Source: CADEED01 sp035502995
GTDB taxonomy: Bacteria; Pseudomonadota; Gammaproteobacteria; Steroidobacterales; Steroidobacteraceae
DNA length: 64,000 bases
Reading direction: 5' to 3'
Assembly (NCBI GenBank): GCA_035502995.1
Contig: DATJTW010000026.1
Span: forward strand, 41,310 to 105,309
Translations under genes and position numbers: made by a program
The notes under the pieces: generated by a model
What the model was told of the DNA's origin: nothing
What the model saw: the letters and a program-made list of their open reading frames with translations, nothing else
The model's database searches: none
Shown: positions 20,625 to 29,150 of the stretch, piece by piece
Position numbering within the stretch: position 1 is the stretch's first letter
Layout: the number at the start of each line of letters is the position of its first letter

Positions 20625-22262
20625 ATGGCCCACGACAACCTGACCTCCGCCTGGCGCTCGCTGCAGTCGCGCGCCGACGAAATCCGCTCCGTTCCGCTGC
20701 GCGCACTGCGCGATGCCGATCCGAATCGCGCAGTGCGGTTCTCGCGCGAAGCCTGCGGTCTCTATCTCGACTTCTCGCGCCAGCGCGCCGACGACGACAC
20801 CGTCCACCTGCTCGCGAGTCTCGCCGACGCCGCGAACCTGCGCGGCCGCATCGAAGCGATGTGGCGCGGCGACGCGATCAACACCACCGAGAACCGCGCC
20901 GTGCTGCACACGGCGCTGCGCGTGCCGCCGGGTGCCGCGGACGGTCCCGGCGGTCCGGCGATCGCGCGCGAGGTGCTCGACGAACGCGAACGCATGCTGA
21001 CGTTCGCCGACGACGTGCGCCGCGGCGCCATCAAGGGCTCGGCCGGCACGCCGTTCCGCACCGTCGTCAACATCGGCATCGGCGGCTCGGACCTGGGTCC
21101 GGCGATGGCTGTGGAGGCGCTGCATCCGCTCGCTGCCGGCGCGCCGCGCGTGCGGTTCGTGTCGAACGTCGACGGCACCGATCTCGCGAACGTGCTCGAG
21201 GACGCGGACGCCGCGACCACGCTGTTCATCGTCGCGTCGAAGACCTTCACCACGCAGGAGACGCTGGCGAACGCCCGCTCGGCGCGCGCCTGGCTCGCCG
21301 GCAAGCTCGGCGAGGCCGCCGTGCCCGCGCACTTCGCGGCCGTGTCCACCAATGCGAAGGCGATGGATGCGTTCGGCGTGAATCCGAACTACCGCTTCGT
21401 GATGTGGGACTGGGTCGGCGGCCGCTACTCGATGTGGTCGTCGATCGGCGTGTCGCTGGCGATCTCCATCGGCCGCACGGGCTTCCTCGACTTCCTGGCC
21501 GGCGGCCACGAGATGGACGAGCACTTCCGCAGCGCGCCCTGGGAGCAGAACCTGCCGGCGCTGATGGGCCTGCTCGGCGTGTGGAACATCAACTGCCTCG
21601 AGCTGCCGACGCTCGCGGTGTTGCCGTACGACGGGCGGCTGCGCCGTTTCTCCGCGTACCTGCAGCAGCTCGACATGGAGAGCAACGGCAAGTCCGTGCA
21701 GTTCTCCGGCGAACCCGCGAAGCACTCGACCGCGCCGGTGATCTGGGGCGAGCCGGGCAACAACGCGCAGCACTCCTTCTTCCAGATGCTGCACCAGGGC
21801 ACACAACGCGCGGCGCTGGATCTGCTGGTGCCCGCGCGCTCCTCGTGCGGCAACCAGCCGCAGGCGGAGCTCGCGATCGGCAACTGCCTCGCGCAGGCCG
21901 AGGCGTTCGCGTTCGGTTATTCGCTGGAGCAGGCGAAGACCGAGCTCGCCGCGCGCAACACACCGCCGGAGCGCCTCGAACTGCTGGCGAAGCACAAGGT
22001 CCACGCCGGCAACCGGCCGGTCAGCGTCATCGCCTTCGAACGGCTCGACGCGCGCACGCTCGGCAAGCTGGTGGCGATGTACGAACACAAGGTGTTCACG
22101 CAGAGCGTGGTCTGGGGCATCAACGCCTTCGACCAGTGGGGCGTGGAGCTCGGTAAGAAGATGTGTGAAGAGGTGTTGCCGCTGGTGCGCGATCCGCAGT
22201 CCGCCGGCGATCGCCCCATGCTGAAGCCGCTGCTCGCCAGGCTCGCTGCGTGGCGCCGGTGA
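20625..22262 (+). CDS. pgi: Glucose-6-phosphate isomerase
   Basis: 545 aa, the normal length. It interconverts glucose-6-P and fructose-6-P. Family signatures are clear: NIGIGGSDLGPAM, the VASKTFTT segment binding phosphate, WGEPGNNAQHSFFQMLHQGT with the active His region, and the C-terminal Lys in KVFTQSVVWGINAFDQWGVE. Its place within the polysaccharide block suggests it supplies fructose-6-P for amino-sugar precursors. Stop overlaps the next start (GTGA). Confidence 0.96.
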   Translation: MAHDNLTSAWRSLQSRADEIRSVPLRALRDADPNRAVRFSREACGLYLDFSRQRADDDTVHLLASLADAANLRGRIEAMWRGDAINTTENRAVLHTALRVPPGAADGPGGPAIAREVLDERERMLTFADDVRRGAIKGSAGTPFRTVVNIGIGGSDLGPAMAVEALHPLAAGAPRVRFVSNVDGTDLANVLEDADAATTLFIVASKTFTTQETLANARSARAWLAGKLGEAAVPAHFAAVSTNAKAMDAFGVNPNYRFVMWDWVGGRYSMWSSIGVSLAISIGRTGFLDFLAGGHEMDEHFRSAPWEQNLPALMGLLGVWNINCLELPTLAVLPYDGRLRRFSAYLQQLDMESNGKSVQFSGEPAKHSTAPVIWGEPGNNAQHSFFQMLHQGTQRAALDLLVPARSSCGNQPQAELAIGNCLAQAEAFAFGYSLEQAKTELAARNTPPERLELLAKHKVHAGNRPVSVIAFERLDARTLGKLVAMYEHKVFTQSVVWGINAFDQWGVELGKKMCEEVLPLVRDPQSAGDRPMLKPLLARLAAWRR

Positions 22263-23749
22263 CGAACGCGCGCGCGCGATCCGCGCGCCGGTTCGCGGTC
22301 CTGCTGCTGGCGCTCGCGCCGCTTCGCGTGATCGCGGCCGACGCCGGCTGGTTCGAAGCGGGCGACTCCCTGCTGCGGCTCGACCTGCAACTCCTCAACG
22401 ATGCCGGCGTCGTGCGCGTGCCCATCCAGCAGTGGCCGATTCCGCGCGCCGCCGTCGCCTACGCGCTGAGCCACGCGAAAGAACAGTCCGCCGGCAACGT
22501 CGCGGTCGCCGCGGCGCTCGCGCGGGTGCGCGCGCGTCTCGAGTCGCGGCCACGCCTCGGCTTCGCGGCGACGGCGAGTGCCGGCGAGGCGGGTCGCGTG
22601 CGCGACTTCGATACGCTGGCGCGCGAGGACGCCGAGCTCGGCGGACGCGTGGACTACGCCCAGGGCCGGTTCGCGGCGGGCCTCTCCGTCACCGGCGCGC
22701 TCGATCCCGATGACGGCCAGGAGCTGCGCGCCGACGGCTCGCACCTGACCGCGCAGCTCGGCAACTGGTTGATCAGCGCGAACACGCTCGATCGCTGGTG
22801 GGGCCCGGGCCACCAGGGTAGTTTGATCCTGTCGAACAACGCGCGGCCGATGCCCACGTTCACCATCGAACGCGCGGAGGCGCGCGCCTTCGAGATGCCG
22901 CTGCTGAGCTGGCTCGGGCCGTGGCGCTTCAACTTCGCCATCAGCCAGATGGAAGACCACCGCGCGGACGTCGATTCGCCGCTGTTCATGGCCTGGCGCG
23001 TCACGGTCATGCCGTTCCACGACATCGAGCTCGGCTTCTCGCGGACCGCGCAGTTCTGCGGCGAGGGGCTCGAGTGCAACCTCGACGTCTTCGGCAACCT
23101 GCTCGCGGGCAACGACAACGTCGGCATCGACGCCACCGAGGGCAACGAACCCGGCAACCAGATGGCCGGGTTCGACCTGCGCTGGAATTCGCCGATCGGC
23201 ACGCTGCCATATGCCATCTACTCGCAGTACATCGGCGAGGACGAATCGTCGTACCTGCCGGCGAAGTACCTGTCGCAATTCGGACTCGAGGTGTGGAAGC
23301 CGCTGGGCGACGGCGGCATCGTGCAGGCGTACGTCGAATATTCGAACACCACCTGCTCGGCGCACACCAGCCGCGGGCCTTACTACCAGTGCGCATACAT
23401 CCAGGGCCGCTTCGACGAGGACGGCTACCGCTATCGCGGCCGGGTGATCGGCCATTCCATCGAGGCCGACGGCGACACGTACGCGCTGGGCGTCAGCTAC
23501 ACCACGCCGCGCGGCGACCTGTGGACCGCGACCGCACGCACGGCCGAGATCAACGTCGCGAACGATTCGCGCAACCGCCTGTCTCCCGTGCCCGCCGACT
23601 ACGACGCGCTCGAGTTCGGCTGGCGCGGCACCTGGTCCGGTGAATCGCTGGCCGTCGAGCTGGGCGTCGAATCGTTCGAGCCCGTCGGCGTGGACCGCGA
23701 CGTGTCCGCGTTCGGCTTCGTACGCTGGAACCACTCGTTCACGCCATGA
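22259..23749 (+). CDS. wzi: Wzi-like capsule assembly protein, copy 1
   Basis: 496 aa outer-membrane beta-barrel of the Wzi (Caps_assemb_Wzi) family, which binds capsule at the cell surface. A Sec signal peptide covers about the first 27 residues, ending RVIAADA. The family core RWWGPGHQGSLILSNNARPMP is near 180-200, and alternating aromatic/polar strands follow. GTG at 22259 chosen because it overlaps the pgi stop as GTGA; GTG at 22250 is equally possible. The Gly-Ser of the core is encoded GGT AGT, unlike the usual GGC AGC here. Confidence 0.85.
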   Translation: MTNARARSARRFAVLLLALAPLRVIAADAGWFEAGDSLLRLDLQLLNDAGVVRVPIQQWPIPRAAVAYALSHAKEQSAGNVAVAAALARVRARLESRPRLGFAATASAGEAGRVRDFDTLAREDAELGGRVDYAQGRFAAGLSVTGALDPDDGQELRADGSHLTAQLGNWLISANTLDRWWGPGHQGSLILSNNARPMPTFTIERAEARAFEMPLLSWLGPWRFNFAISQMEDHRADVDSPLFMAWRVTVMPFHDIELGFSRTAQFCGEGLECNLDVFGNLLAGNDNVGIDATEGNEPGNQMAGFDLRWNSPIGTLPYAIYSQYIGEDESSYLPAKYLSQFGLEVWKPLGDGGIVQAYVEYSNTTCSAHTSRGPYYQCAYIQGRFDEDGYRYRGRVIGHSIEADGDTYALGVSYTTPRGDLWTATARTAEINVANDSRNRLSPVPADYDALEFGWRGTWSGESLAVELGVESFEPVGVDRDVSAFGFVRWNHSFTP

Positions 23750-25203
23750 GCTCGCGCGCCGCGTGGACGCTGGCGCTGCTCGCCGTGACGGCGGCGGTGC
23801 GGGCCGATCCCTGGCTGGCGCCGGGTGACGAGGGGTTGCGCGCCGACATCTCGCGACTCGCCGATGCCGGCATCCTGCACGGCCCCGTGACCACGTGGCC
23901 GCTGTCCTGGCCCGACATCGCGCGCGATGCGCTCGCCGCGCCGCTCGATTCGCTCGACACGGCGACGCTCGACGCGCTGCTGCGCGTGCAGCGACTCGCG
24001 CGCGCGGCCTCGAACAGCGGCTTCTCCGGCATCGGCGCGCGCGTGCGCGGTGCCTACGAACCGACGACGCTGCGGCAGTTCGCGGACACGCCGCGCGAGG
24101 AGGGCGAGGTGTCGGCGCGTGCCAGCGTTCTGACCAGTCATTTCGCCGTCAATCTGCAGGGCACCTACGCGGCCGATCCCGACGACGGGCAGAGCTTCCG
24201 ACCCGATGGCTCGTATCTCGGTCTCAACGTCGGCAACTTCATGGTGTCCGCCGGTTACCTCGAGCGCTGGTGGGGTCCCGGGTGGGATGGCAGCCTGATC
24301 CTCTCGACGAATGCGCGGCCGATGCCGACCGTCACGCTGGAACGCAACTACACGGATCCGTTCGAGACGAAGCTGCTGTCGTGGATCGGGCCGTGGCGCG
24401 CCAGCATCGCGGTCGGCGAAGGAGAGAGCGACGGCCTCGCGGTCGGCAAGGTGCGCTTTCTCGCCGCGCGCGTGAATTTCCGGCCGCGGCCCTGGCTCGA
24501 GCTGGGGCTCACGCGCACGGCGCAGTGGTGCGGCGGCGACCGGCCCTGCGACTTCGGCACCTTCAAGGACATGCTGCTCGGCCAGGACAACCAGGACGAT
24601 GCGAACGGGCAGCCGTCGGCTGAGCAGCCGGGCAACCAGATGGCGGGCTACGACCTGCGCCTGCGTTCGCCATGGCGCAAGCTGCGGCTGGTCGCGTACA
24701 CGCAGTGGATCGGCGAAGACGAGGCGGGCGGACTGCCGAGCAAGTTCCTGGGCCAGTACGGGCTCGAGACCTGGGGTTCCGCGTCGTTCGGCGGCTGGCG
24801 CCTGTACGTCGAATACGCCGGTACCGCCTGCAATTTCTCGCGTCAGGAGCCCGTCTACGGCTGCGCCTACCGCAATTCGATCTATCCACAGGGCTATACG
24901 TACCGGGGTCGCATCATCGGCCACGCGATGGACAACGACAGCGAGATGACCTCGGCCGGCGTCGTGCTGTCGTTGTCGAATGGCGACGTCGCCGCGCTGA
25001 CGGCGCGCCACGTGCAGCTCAATCGCGATGGCGGCGCGCACGCGATCAGCGACGTGCCGGCCGATCTCGACAATGTAGAATTGCGCTACTCGCGAACCTT
25101 CGGCTTCGGCAAGGTCTCGGTCGGGCTGGGCTATGACCAGGCCGACGGTGGCGAGCTGCGCTCCGGCGCACGCGGTTCGGTGACCTGGCAACAAGGATTC
25201 TGA
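23746..25203 (+). CDS. wzi: Wzi-like capsule assembly protein, copy 2
   Basis: 485 aa paralogue of the upstream protein. The signal peptide ends near TAAVRADP. The same hallmark RWWGPGWDGSLILSTNARPMP is kept, with matching N-terminal blocks (ISRLADAGILHGPVTTWPL versus LQLLNDAGVVRVPIQQWPI) and the shared GNQMAGYDLR. The ATG overlaps the previous stop by ATGA, and its own stop overlaps the next start by TGATG. Tandem duplication followed by divergence is the simplest origin. Confidence 0.85.
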   Translation: MSSRAAWTLALLAVTAAVRADPWLAPGDEGLRADISRLADAGILHGPVTTWPLSWPDIARDALAAPLDSLDTATLDALLRVQRLARAASNSGFSGIGARVRGAYEPTTLRQFADTPREEGEVSARASVLTSHFAVNLQGTYAADPDDGQSFRPDGSYLGLNVGNFMVSAGYLERWWGPGWDGSLILSTNARPMPTVTLERNYTDPFETKLLSWIGPWRASIAVGEGESDGLAVGKVRFLAARVNFRPRPWLELGLTRTAQWCGGDRPCDFGTFKDMLLGQDNQDDANGQPSAEQPGNQMAGYDLRLRSPWRKLRLVAYTQWIGEDEAGGLPSKFLGQYGLETWGSASFGGWRLYVEYAGTACNFSRQEPVYGCAYRNSIYPQGYTYRGRIIGHAMDNDSEMTSAGVVLSLSNGDVAALTARHVQLNRDGGAHAISDVPADLDNVELRYSRTFGFGKVSVGLGYDQADGGELRSGARGSVTWQQGF

Positions 25204-28088
25204 TGAGCAGGGGAAGATTCATTCGGTTCGCGGCGCTCATCGCTGCCGCGGCGGTAGGCTGGAGCGCGGCGCTGGCGCAGTCACCCACGCAGGACCCGCT
25301 CGACATGCTGCGGAACCTCACCCCCGAGCAGCGCGCGGCCATCGAAAGCACCGTGGGGGGCCAGGCCACGGGCGGGACCCGCGATCAGAATTCGCAGCGT
25401 CGCGAGGGTCAGCAGACGCCGGCCGACACCCCGCTGCGCACCCTCGATGAAGAGAGCCGCCGGGAACTGGAAGAGTCGGCCCGCAAGATCCTGCGCGGCG
25501 AAGACACCGTCGTGATCGAGATCGATTTCAAGCTGCTGCCACTCGTCGACGAGGTCCCGAACAACACGCTGCCTCCGACCATCCAGGGACAGCCGGGAGC
25601 ACTGCCCGCGACCGGTGCACCGGCCAACGCCAACGGCGCACCGACGAACCCGTTGCTGCAGTCCTCCCCGCGCGTCGTGCGTCAGCTCGGCGAGGCCGAC
25701 ATCAACCAGCTCGCCGATCTGCGCGACCTCGTGCGTTCGCGCAATCCATACCGGCTGACCCGCGAGGGCCTCCTGCTGCTGCCCGGCATGGCCGGCATCC
25801 CGCTCGGTGGACTCACCGAACAGCAGGCGACGTTGCGACTCAAGATCGAGCCGGTACTGCAGGACCTCGACGTCCGCGTCCGGCGCCTGCCGTTGCGCCG
25901 ACTCGGTGTCGAAAAGCTCAAGCCGTTCGGTTACGAACTGTTCGAACGCGCGCCGTCGACGTTCGCGCCCGTCACCGACGTGCCGGTGCCCTCGGACTAC
26001 GTGGTCGGCGCCGGCGACGAGATCGAGGTGCAGCTGTACGGCAACCAGAACCGCACATTGCACCTGACCGTCGGTCGCGATGGGCGCGTCAGTTTTCCGG
26101 AGCTCGGTCCCATCGCGGTGGCCGGTCAGTCGTTCTCGGCGGCGAAGTCCAGCATCGAGGCGCGCGTCGCGCGGCAGATGATCGGCGTGCGCGCCAACGT
26201 GAGCATGGGGGACACGCGCGCGATTCGCGTGCTCGTCGTGGGCGAGGCGCGCAGCCCGGGCTCGTACACGATCAGCGGTCTCGGCACGATCACCTCGGCG
26301 CTGTACGCCGCCGGCGGCGTGAAGCCGATCGGCTCGCTGCGCAACATCGAGCTGAAGCGCAACGGCGCGGTCGTGCGCCGTTTCGATCTCTACGACTTGC
26401 TGCTGCGCGGCGACACCAGCGACGACGCCAAACTACTGCCCGGCGACGTGGTCTTCATCCCGCCGGTCGGCCCGACGGTCGGCGTCGATGGGGAAGTGCG
26501 CCGGCCCGCGATCTACGAGCTGAACGGCGAGACCAGCGTCACCGACCTCGTCAAGCTCGCCGGCGGCCTGACGGCCGAATCCGATCTCACGAACGGCGCG
26601 CTGACCCGCATCGATCCCACCGGCAACCGCGTGGTGCTCAACGTGCAACTCGGCGCCGGCGGGGATTCGCAGCCCGTGCGCAACGGCGACCTGCTGCGCG
26701 TGTCGCGGCTGCGCCCGACGCTGGACGCCGGCATCAACCTGCAGGGGCACGTGTTCGCGGAGGGCGCGTTCGCGTATCGACAGGGCCTGCGCCTCAGCGA
26801 CGTCCTTCGTTCGGTCGACGATCTCAAGCCCGACGCGGACCCTCACTACATCCTGATCCGCCGCGAATTGCCGCCCGAGCGGCGCATCGTCGCCGTGTCG
26901 GCCGATCTCACCGCCGCGCTGGCCGCGCCGGGCTCGGACGCGGACACGCCGCTGATGCCGCGCGACCGCATCATCGTCTTCGATTCGACGACGAACCGCG
27001 AACACGTGATCCGGCCGCTGCTCGAGGAGATCCGGCAGCAGTCGAATTTCCTGAACCCGACCGCGGTGGTGCACGTCGACGGCCGCACCAAGCAGCCCGG
27101 CGACTATCCACTCGAGGCCGGCATGACCGTGCGCGACCTGGTGCGCGCCGGTGGCAGCCTGTCGGACGCGGCGTATGGCGGCAAGGCCGAGCTCACGCGT
27201 TACAAGGTGGTCGATGGCGAGCAGCGCCGCACCGAGCTGATCTCGCTGGATCTCACGGCCGCGATGCGCGGCGATCCCGGCGCGAACCTGCGCCTGCAGC
27301 CGTTCGACAGCCTCAGCATCAAGGAGATTCCGGACTGGGGCGAGCAGGAAACCGTGCAGATCCTCGGCGAGGTCCGGTTCCCGGGCCGGTACGCCATCTC
27401 GCGTGGCGAAACGATGCGCTCGGTGCTCAAGCGCGCGGGCGGCCTGTCCGAGCTCGCGTTCCCGTCCGGCAGCGTGTTCACCCGCGAGGAACTGCGCGAA
27501 CGCGAGCAGGTGCAGCTCGAGCAGCTCACCGAGCGGCTGCGCAAGGACCTTGCCGTGCTCGCGTTGCAGAGCGCGGCCGCCAACCAGTCCCAGGCCGGTA
27601 CGGCGGTTGCCGTCGGTGAGAACCTCATGACGCAGCTGCGCGCCTCGAAGGCCGTCGGCCGCCTGGTCATCAACCTGCCGCGCGTGATGTCCGGTGCCGA
27701 TCCGGTCGACGATGTCATCCTGCGGAACGGCGACAAGCTGATGGTCCCGAAACTGCGCCAGGAAGTGACCGTCATCGGTGAAGTGCAGAGCCCGACCTCG
27801 CAGCTGTATCGCGCCGGACTCACGCGTGACGACTACATCAGCCTGAGCGGCGGCATGACCCGCAAGGCCGACAAGAGCAAGGCGTACATCGTGCGGGCCG
27901 ACGGCAGCGTGATCGCGAGCGCCGGCAACTCCTGGTTCGCGCGCAGCGCGCAGGTGGGCATGCAGCCGGGCGATACGGTCGTGGTGCCGCTGGATACCGA
28001 GCGAATGCCGGCGCTGCCGTTCTGGCAGGCGGTGACCCAGATCGTCTATAACCTCGCCATCTCGGCGGCGGCGGTAAATTCGTTCTGA
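25203..28088 (+). CDS. Large SLBB-domain polysaccharide export protein (Wza-like OPX)
   Basis: 961 aa, much longer than E. coli Wza (379 aa). A Sec signal peptide (about 1-26, ending AALAQ) has no lipobox Cys, unlike Wza. A poly-export domain begins near 260 (YVVGAGDEIEVQLYG). I count about six SLBB-like repeats, each with a V.V.GEV..PG.Y-type strand followed by a (A/S)GG turn. A hydrophobic C-terminal segment (YNLAISAAAVNSF) may cross a membrane. Expected to form the periplasm-spanning/outer-membrane export channel. No Wzc kinase or Wzb phosphatase is encoded in the window. Confidence 0.85.
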   Translation: MSRGRFIRFAALIAAAAVGWSAALAQSPTQDPLDMLRNLTPEQRAAIESTVGGQATGGTRDQNSQRREGQQTPADTPLRTLDEESRRELEESARKILRGEDTVVIEIDFKLLPLVDEVPNNTLPPTIQGQPGALPATGAPANANGAPTNPLLQSSPRVVRQLGEADINQLADLRDLVRSRNPYRLTREGLLLLPGMAGIPLGGLTEQQATLRLKIEPVLQDLDVRVRRLPLRRLGVEKLKPFGYELFERAPSTFAPVTDVPVPSDYVVGAGDEIEVQLYGNQNRTLHLTVGRDGRVSFPELGPIAVAGQSFSAAKSSIEARVARQMIGVRANVSMGDTRAIRVLVVGEARSPGSYTISGLGTITSALYAAGGVKPIGSLRNIELKRNGAVVRRFDLYDLLLRGDTSDDAKLLPGDVVFIPPVGPTVGVDGEVRRPAIYELNGETSVTDLVKLAGGLTAESDLTNGALTRIDPTGNRVVLNVQLGAGGDSQPVRNGDLLRVSRLRPTLDAGINLQGHVFAEGAFAYRQGLRLSDVLRSVDDLKPDADPHYILIRRELPPERRIVAVSADLTAALAAPGSDADTPLMPRDRIIVFDSTTNREHVIRPLLEEIRQQSNFLNPTAVVHVDGRTKQPGDYPLEAGMTVRDLVRAGGSLSDAAYGGKAELTRYKVVDGEQRRTELISLDLTAAMRGDPGANLRLQPFDSLSIKEIPDWGEQETVQILGEVRFPGRYAISRGETMRSVLKRAGGLSELAFPSGSVFTREELREREQVQLEQLTERLRKDLAVLALQSAAANQSQAGTAVAVGENLMTQLRASKAVGRLVINLPRVMSGADPVDDVILRNGDKLMVPKLRQEVTVIGEVQSPTSQLYRAGLTRDDYISLSGGMTRKADKSKAYIVRADGSVIASAGNSWFARSAQVGMQPGDTVVVPLDTERMPALPFWQAVTQIVYNLAISAAAVNSF

Positions 28089-28104
28089 TTCGCGGACTTG
28101 GAAA

Positions 28105-28133
28105 TTGACATAGGGTGGGCAGGTGCCTAGACT
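28105..28133 (+). promoter_or_regulatory. Sigma70 promoter of the rfaH-like gene and downstream operon
   Basis: TTGACA (28105-28110, perfect), a 17-bp spacer and TAGACT (28128-28133, 4 of 6). Predicted start near 28140. The discriminator is GC-rich (GCGCCGC). This is the best sigma70 match I see in the window. Confidence 0.7.
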
Positions 28134-28138
28134 GCGCC

Positions 28139-28157
28139 GCGTTCAAGTATTGAACGC
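28139..28157. promoter_or_regulatory. Perfect 8-bp palindrome at the predicted start site
   Basis: GCGTTCAA-GTA-TTGAACGC. It begins at the predicted transcription start, 5 bp after the -10 box, a typical operator position. A MarR-type regulator gene lies in the same operon, so autoregulation is a natural inference. As RNA it could also be an 8-bp hairpin at the 5' end. Confidence 0.5.
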
Positions 28158-28169
28158 AGGGTCTCCCGT

Positions 28170-28724
28170 TTGCCCAGTCTTCCCCTCGCCCTCGAGCAGA
28201 CCGCCTCCGCGCCGGCGTCCGACCGCCCGCGCTGGTTCCTCGTGCTCACGAAGCCGGCCAGCGAATCGGTGGCCACGGAACATCTCGTCCGGCAGGGTTT
28301 CCAGACCTACTACCCGCGTCTCGCGCTGAAGCGGTTGTCGCGCGGCAGGTGGGCCGAGCGCATCGTCGCGCTGTTCCCGCGTTACCTCTTCATCCGTCTC
28401 GATCCGCGCCGGCAAGGCCTGTCGCCGGTGCGCTCGACGCGCGGCGTCGCGGGCATCGTGCGTTTCGGAACGGACGCCACGGTGGTTCCCGATGACGTCG
28501 TCGACGGGCTGATCCAGCGCGAGGATCGCCAGTCGGGTGTGCATCGCCTGCGCGACGGCGGACCGCAACGCGGCGCGCCGATGAACCTGGTCGGCGGCAA
28601 CCTGGCCGGGCTCGACGTCGTGTTCGAGCGCGAGGCGGGCGACGAGCGGTCGGTCGTGTTGCTCTCGCTGCTCGGCCGCTCCACGCCGGTGAGCGTGTCG
28701 AATGCCTGGCTGGTGCCGGCATGA
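28170..28724 (+). CDS. rfaH: RfaH-like transcription antiterminator (NusG paralogue)
   Basis: 184 aa. NGN domain at about 20-110 with RWFLVLTKPASE, LFPRYLFIRLDP and RSTRGVAGIVRFG...VVP, which align directly with E. coli RfaH (LFPNYLFVEFDP, TRGVSHFVRFG, IVP). A KOW-type C-terminal domain follows (residues about 130-184). RfaH-type proteins bind RNA polymerase paused at ops DNA and suppress Rho-dependent termination in long polysaccharide operons. TTG start at 28170; no better in-frame start exists. The stop overlaps the next gene (ATGA). Cluster-linked NusG paralogues (UpxY, LoaP, TaA) are known elsewhere. Confidence 0.88.
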   Translation: MPSLPLALEQTASAPASDRPRWFLVLTKPASESVATEHLVRQGFQTYYPRLALKRLSRGRWAERIVALFPRYLFIRLDPRRQGLSPVRSTRGVAGIVRFGTDATVVPDDVVDGLIQREDRQSGVHRLRDGGPQRGAPMNLVGGNLAGLDVVFEREAGDERSVVLLSLLGRSTPVSVSNAWLVPA

Positions 28725-29047
28725 GCTCGCACATGCACTACAAGCTCATGCGGTTGCTCCAGGAGAATCCCGGGATCAGCCAGCGCGACGCCGCGCGCGA
28801 GCTCGGTGTGAGTCTCGGCAAGATCAATTACTGCCTGCGCGGCCTGATGGGGCGCGGCTGGATCAAGGCCTCGAACTTCAAGAACAGCCAGAACAAGGCG
28901 GCCTATCTCTACATCCTGACGCCCAGCGGCATCGCCGAGAAGGCGAACCTCGCGGTCACCTATCTGAAAGAGAAAGTGGACGAGTACGAGGCCTTGCGCG
29001 TCGAGATCGAACAGATGCGGCGGGAAACGCGCACGGACGAGCGTTAG
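28721..29047 (+). CDS. MarR-family EPS-associated transcriptional regulator
   Basis: 108 aa. A winged helix-turn-helix spans about 8-75 (LLQENPGISQRDAARELG and VSLGKINYCLRGL), followed by a charged C-terminal helix likely for dimerisation. The sequence fits the small MarR-type family found beside exopolysaccharide loci. The ATG overlaps the rfaH-like stop, so expression is coupled. The palindrome at 28139-28157 is its most obvious candidate target; ligand unknown. Confidence 0.85.
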   Translation: MSSHMHYKLMRLLQENPGISQRDAARELGVSLGKINYCLRGLMGRGWIKASNFKNSQNKAAYLYILTPSGIAEKANLAVTYLKEKVDEYEALRVEIEQMRRETRTDER

Positions 29048-29052
29048 GAGCA

Positions 29053-29070
29053 CGGGTCCGCGGGGGCCCG
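29053..29070 (+). repeat. GC hairpin in the leader before ops
   Basis: CGGGTCC (29053-29059) pairs with GGGCCCG (29064-29070), 7 bp with one G-T pair and a 4-nt loop. It lies 6 bp after the MarR gene stop and has no T run, so it is not a standard terminator. It could mark a pause or termination point ahead of ops. Confidence 0.3.
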
Positions 29071-29107
29071 GCGGTGACACAGATGCGAGGTCGGCATGAC
29101 CGTCGCA

Positions 29108-29119
29108 GGCGGTAGCGTG
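29108..29119 (+). promoter_or_regulatory. ops element (RfaH recruitment site)
   Basis: GGCGGTAGCGTG is an exact match to the E. coli ops sequence and fits the general form GGCGGTAGNNTG; the next base is C as in JUMPstart leaders. It lies 31 bp before the Wzz gene, in the leader of a 26-gene polysaccharide operon and 384 bp after the rfaH-like gene. Strand and position are as expected for function in the non-template strand. Confidence 0.8.
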
Positions 29120-29150
29120 CCGGAACGGCGCTGAGAACTCGGTGAACCAG

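Noticed and set aside
19350..22088. Long minus-strand open frame (about 900 codons) opposite the DegT aminotransferase and pgi genes
   Set aside because: Antisense shadow of GC-rich genes; His/Arg/Ala-rich translation without domains, while the plus strand encodes clear families.
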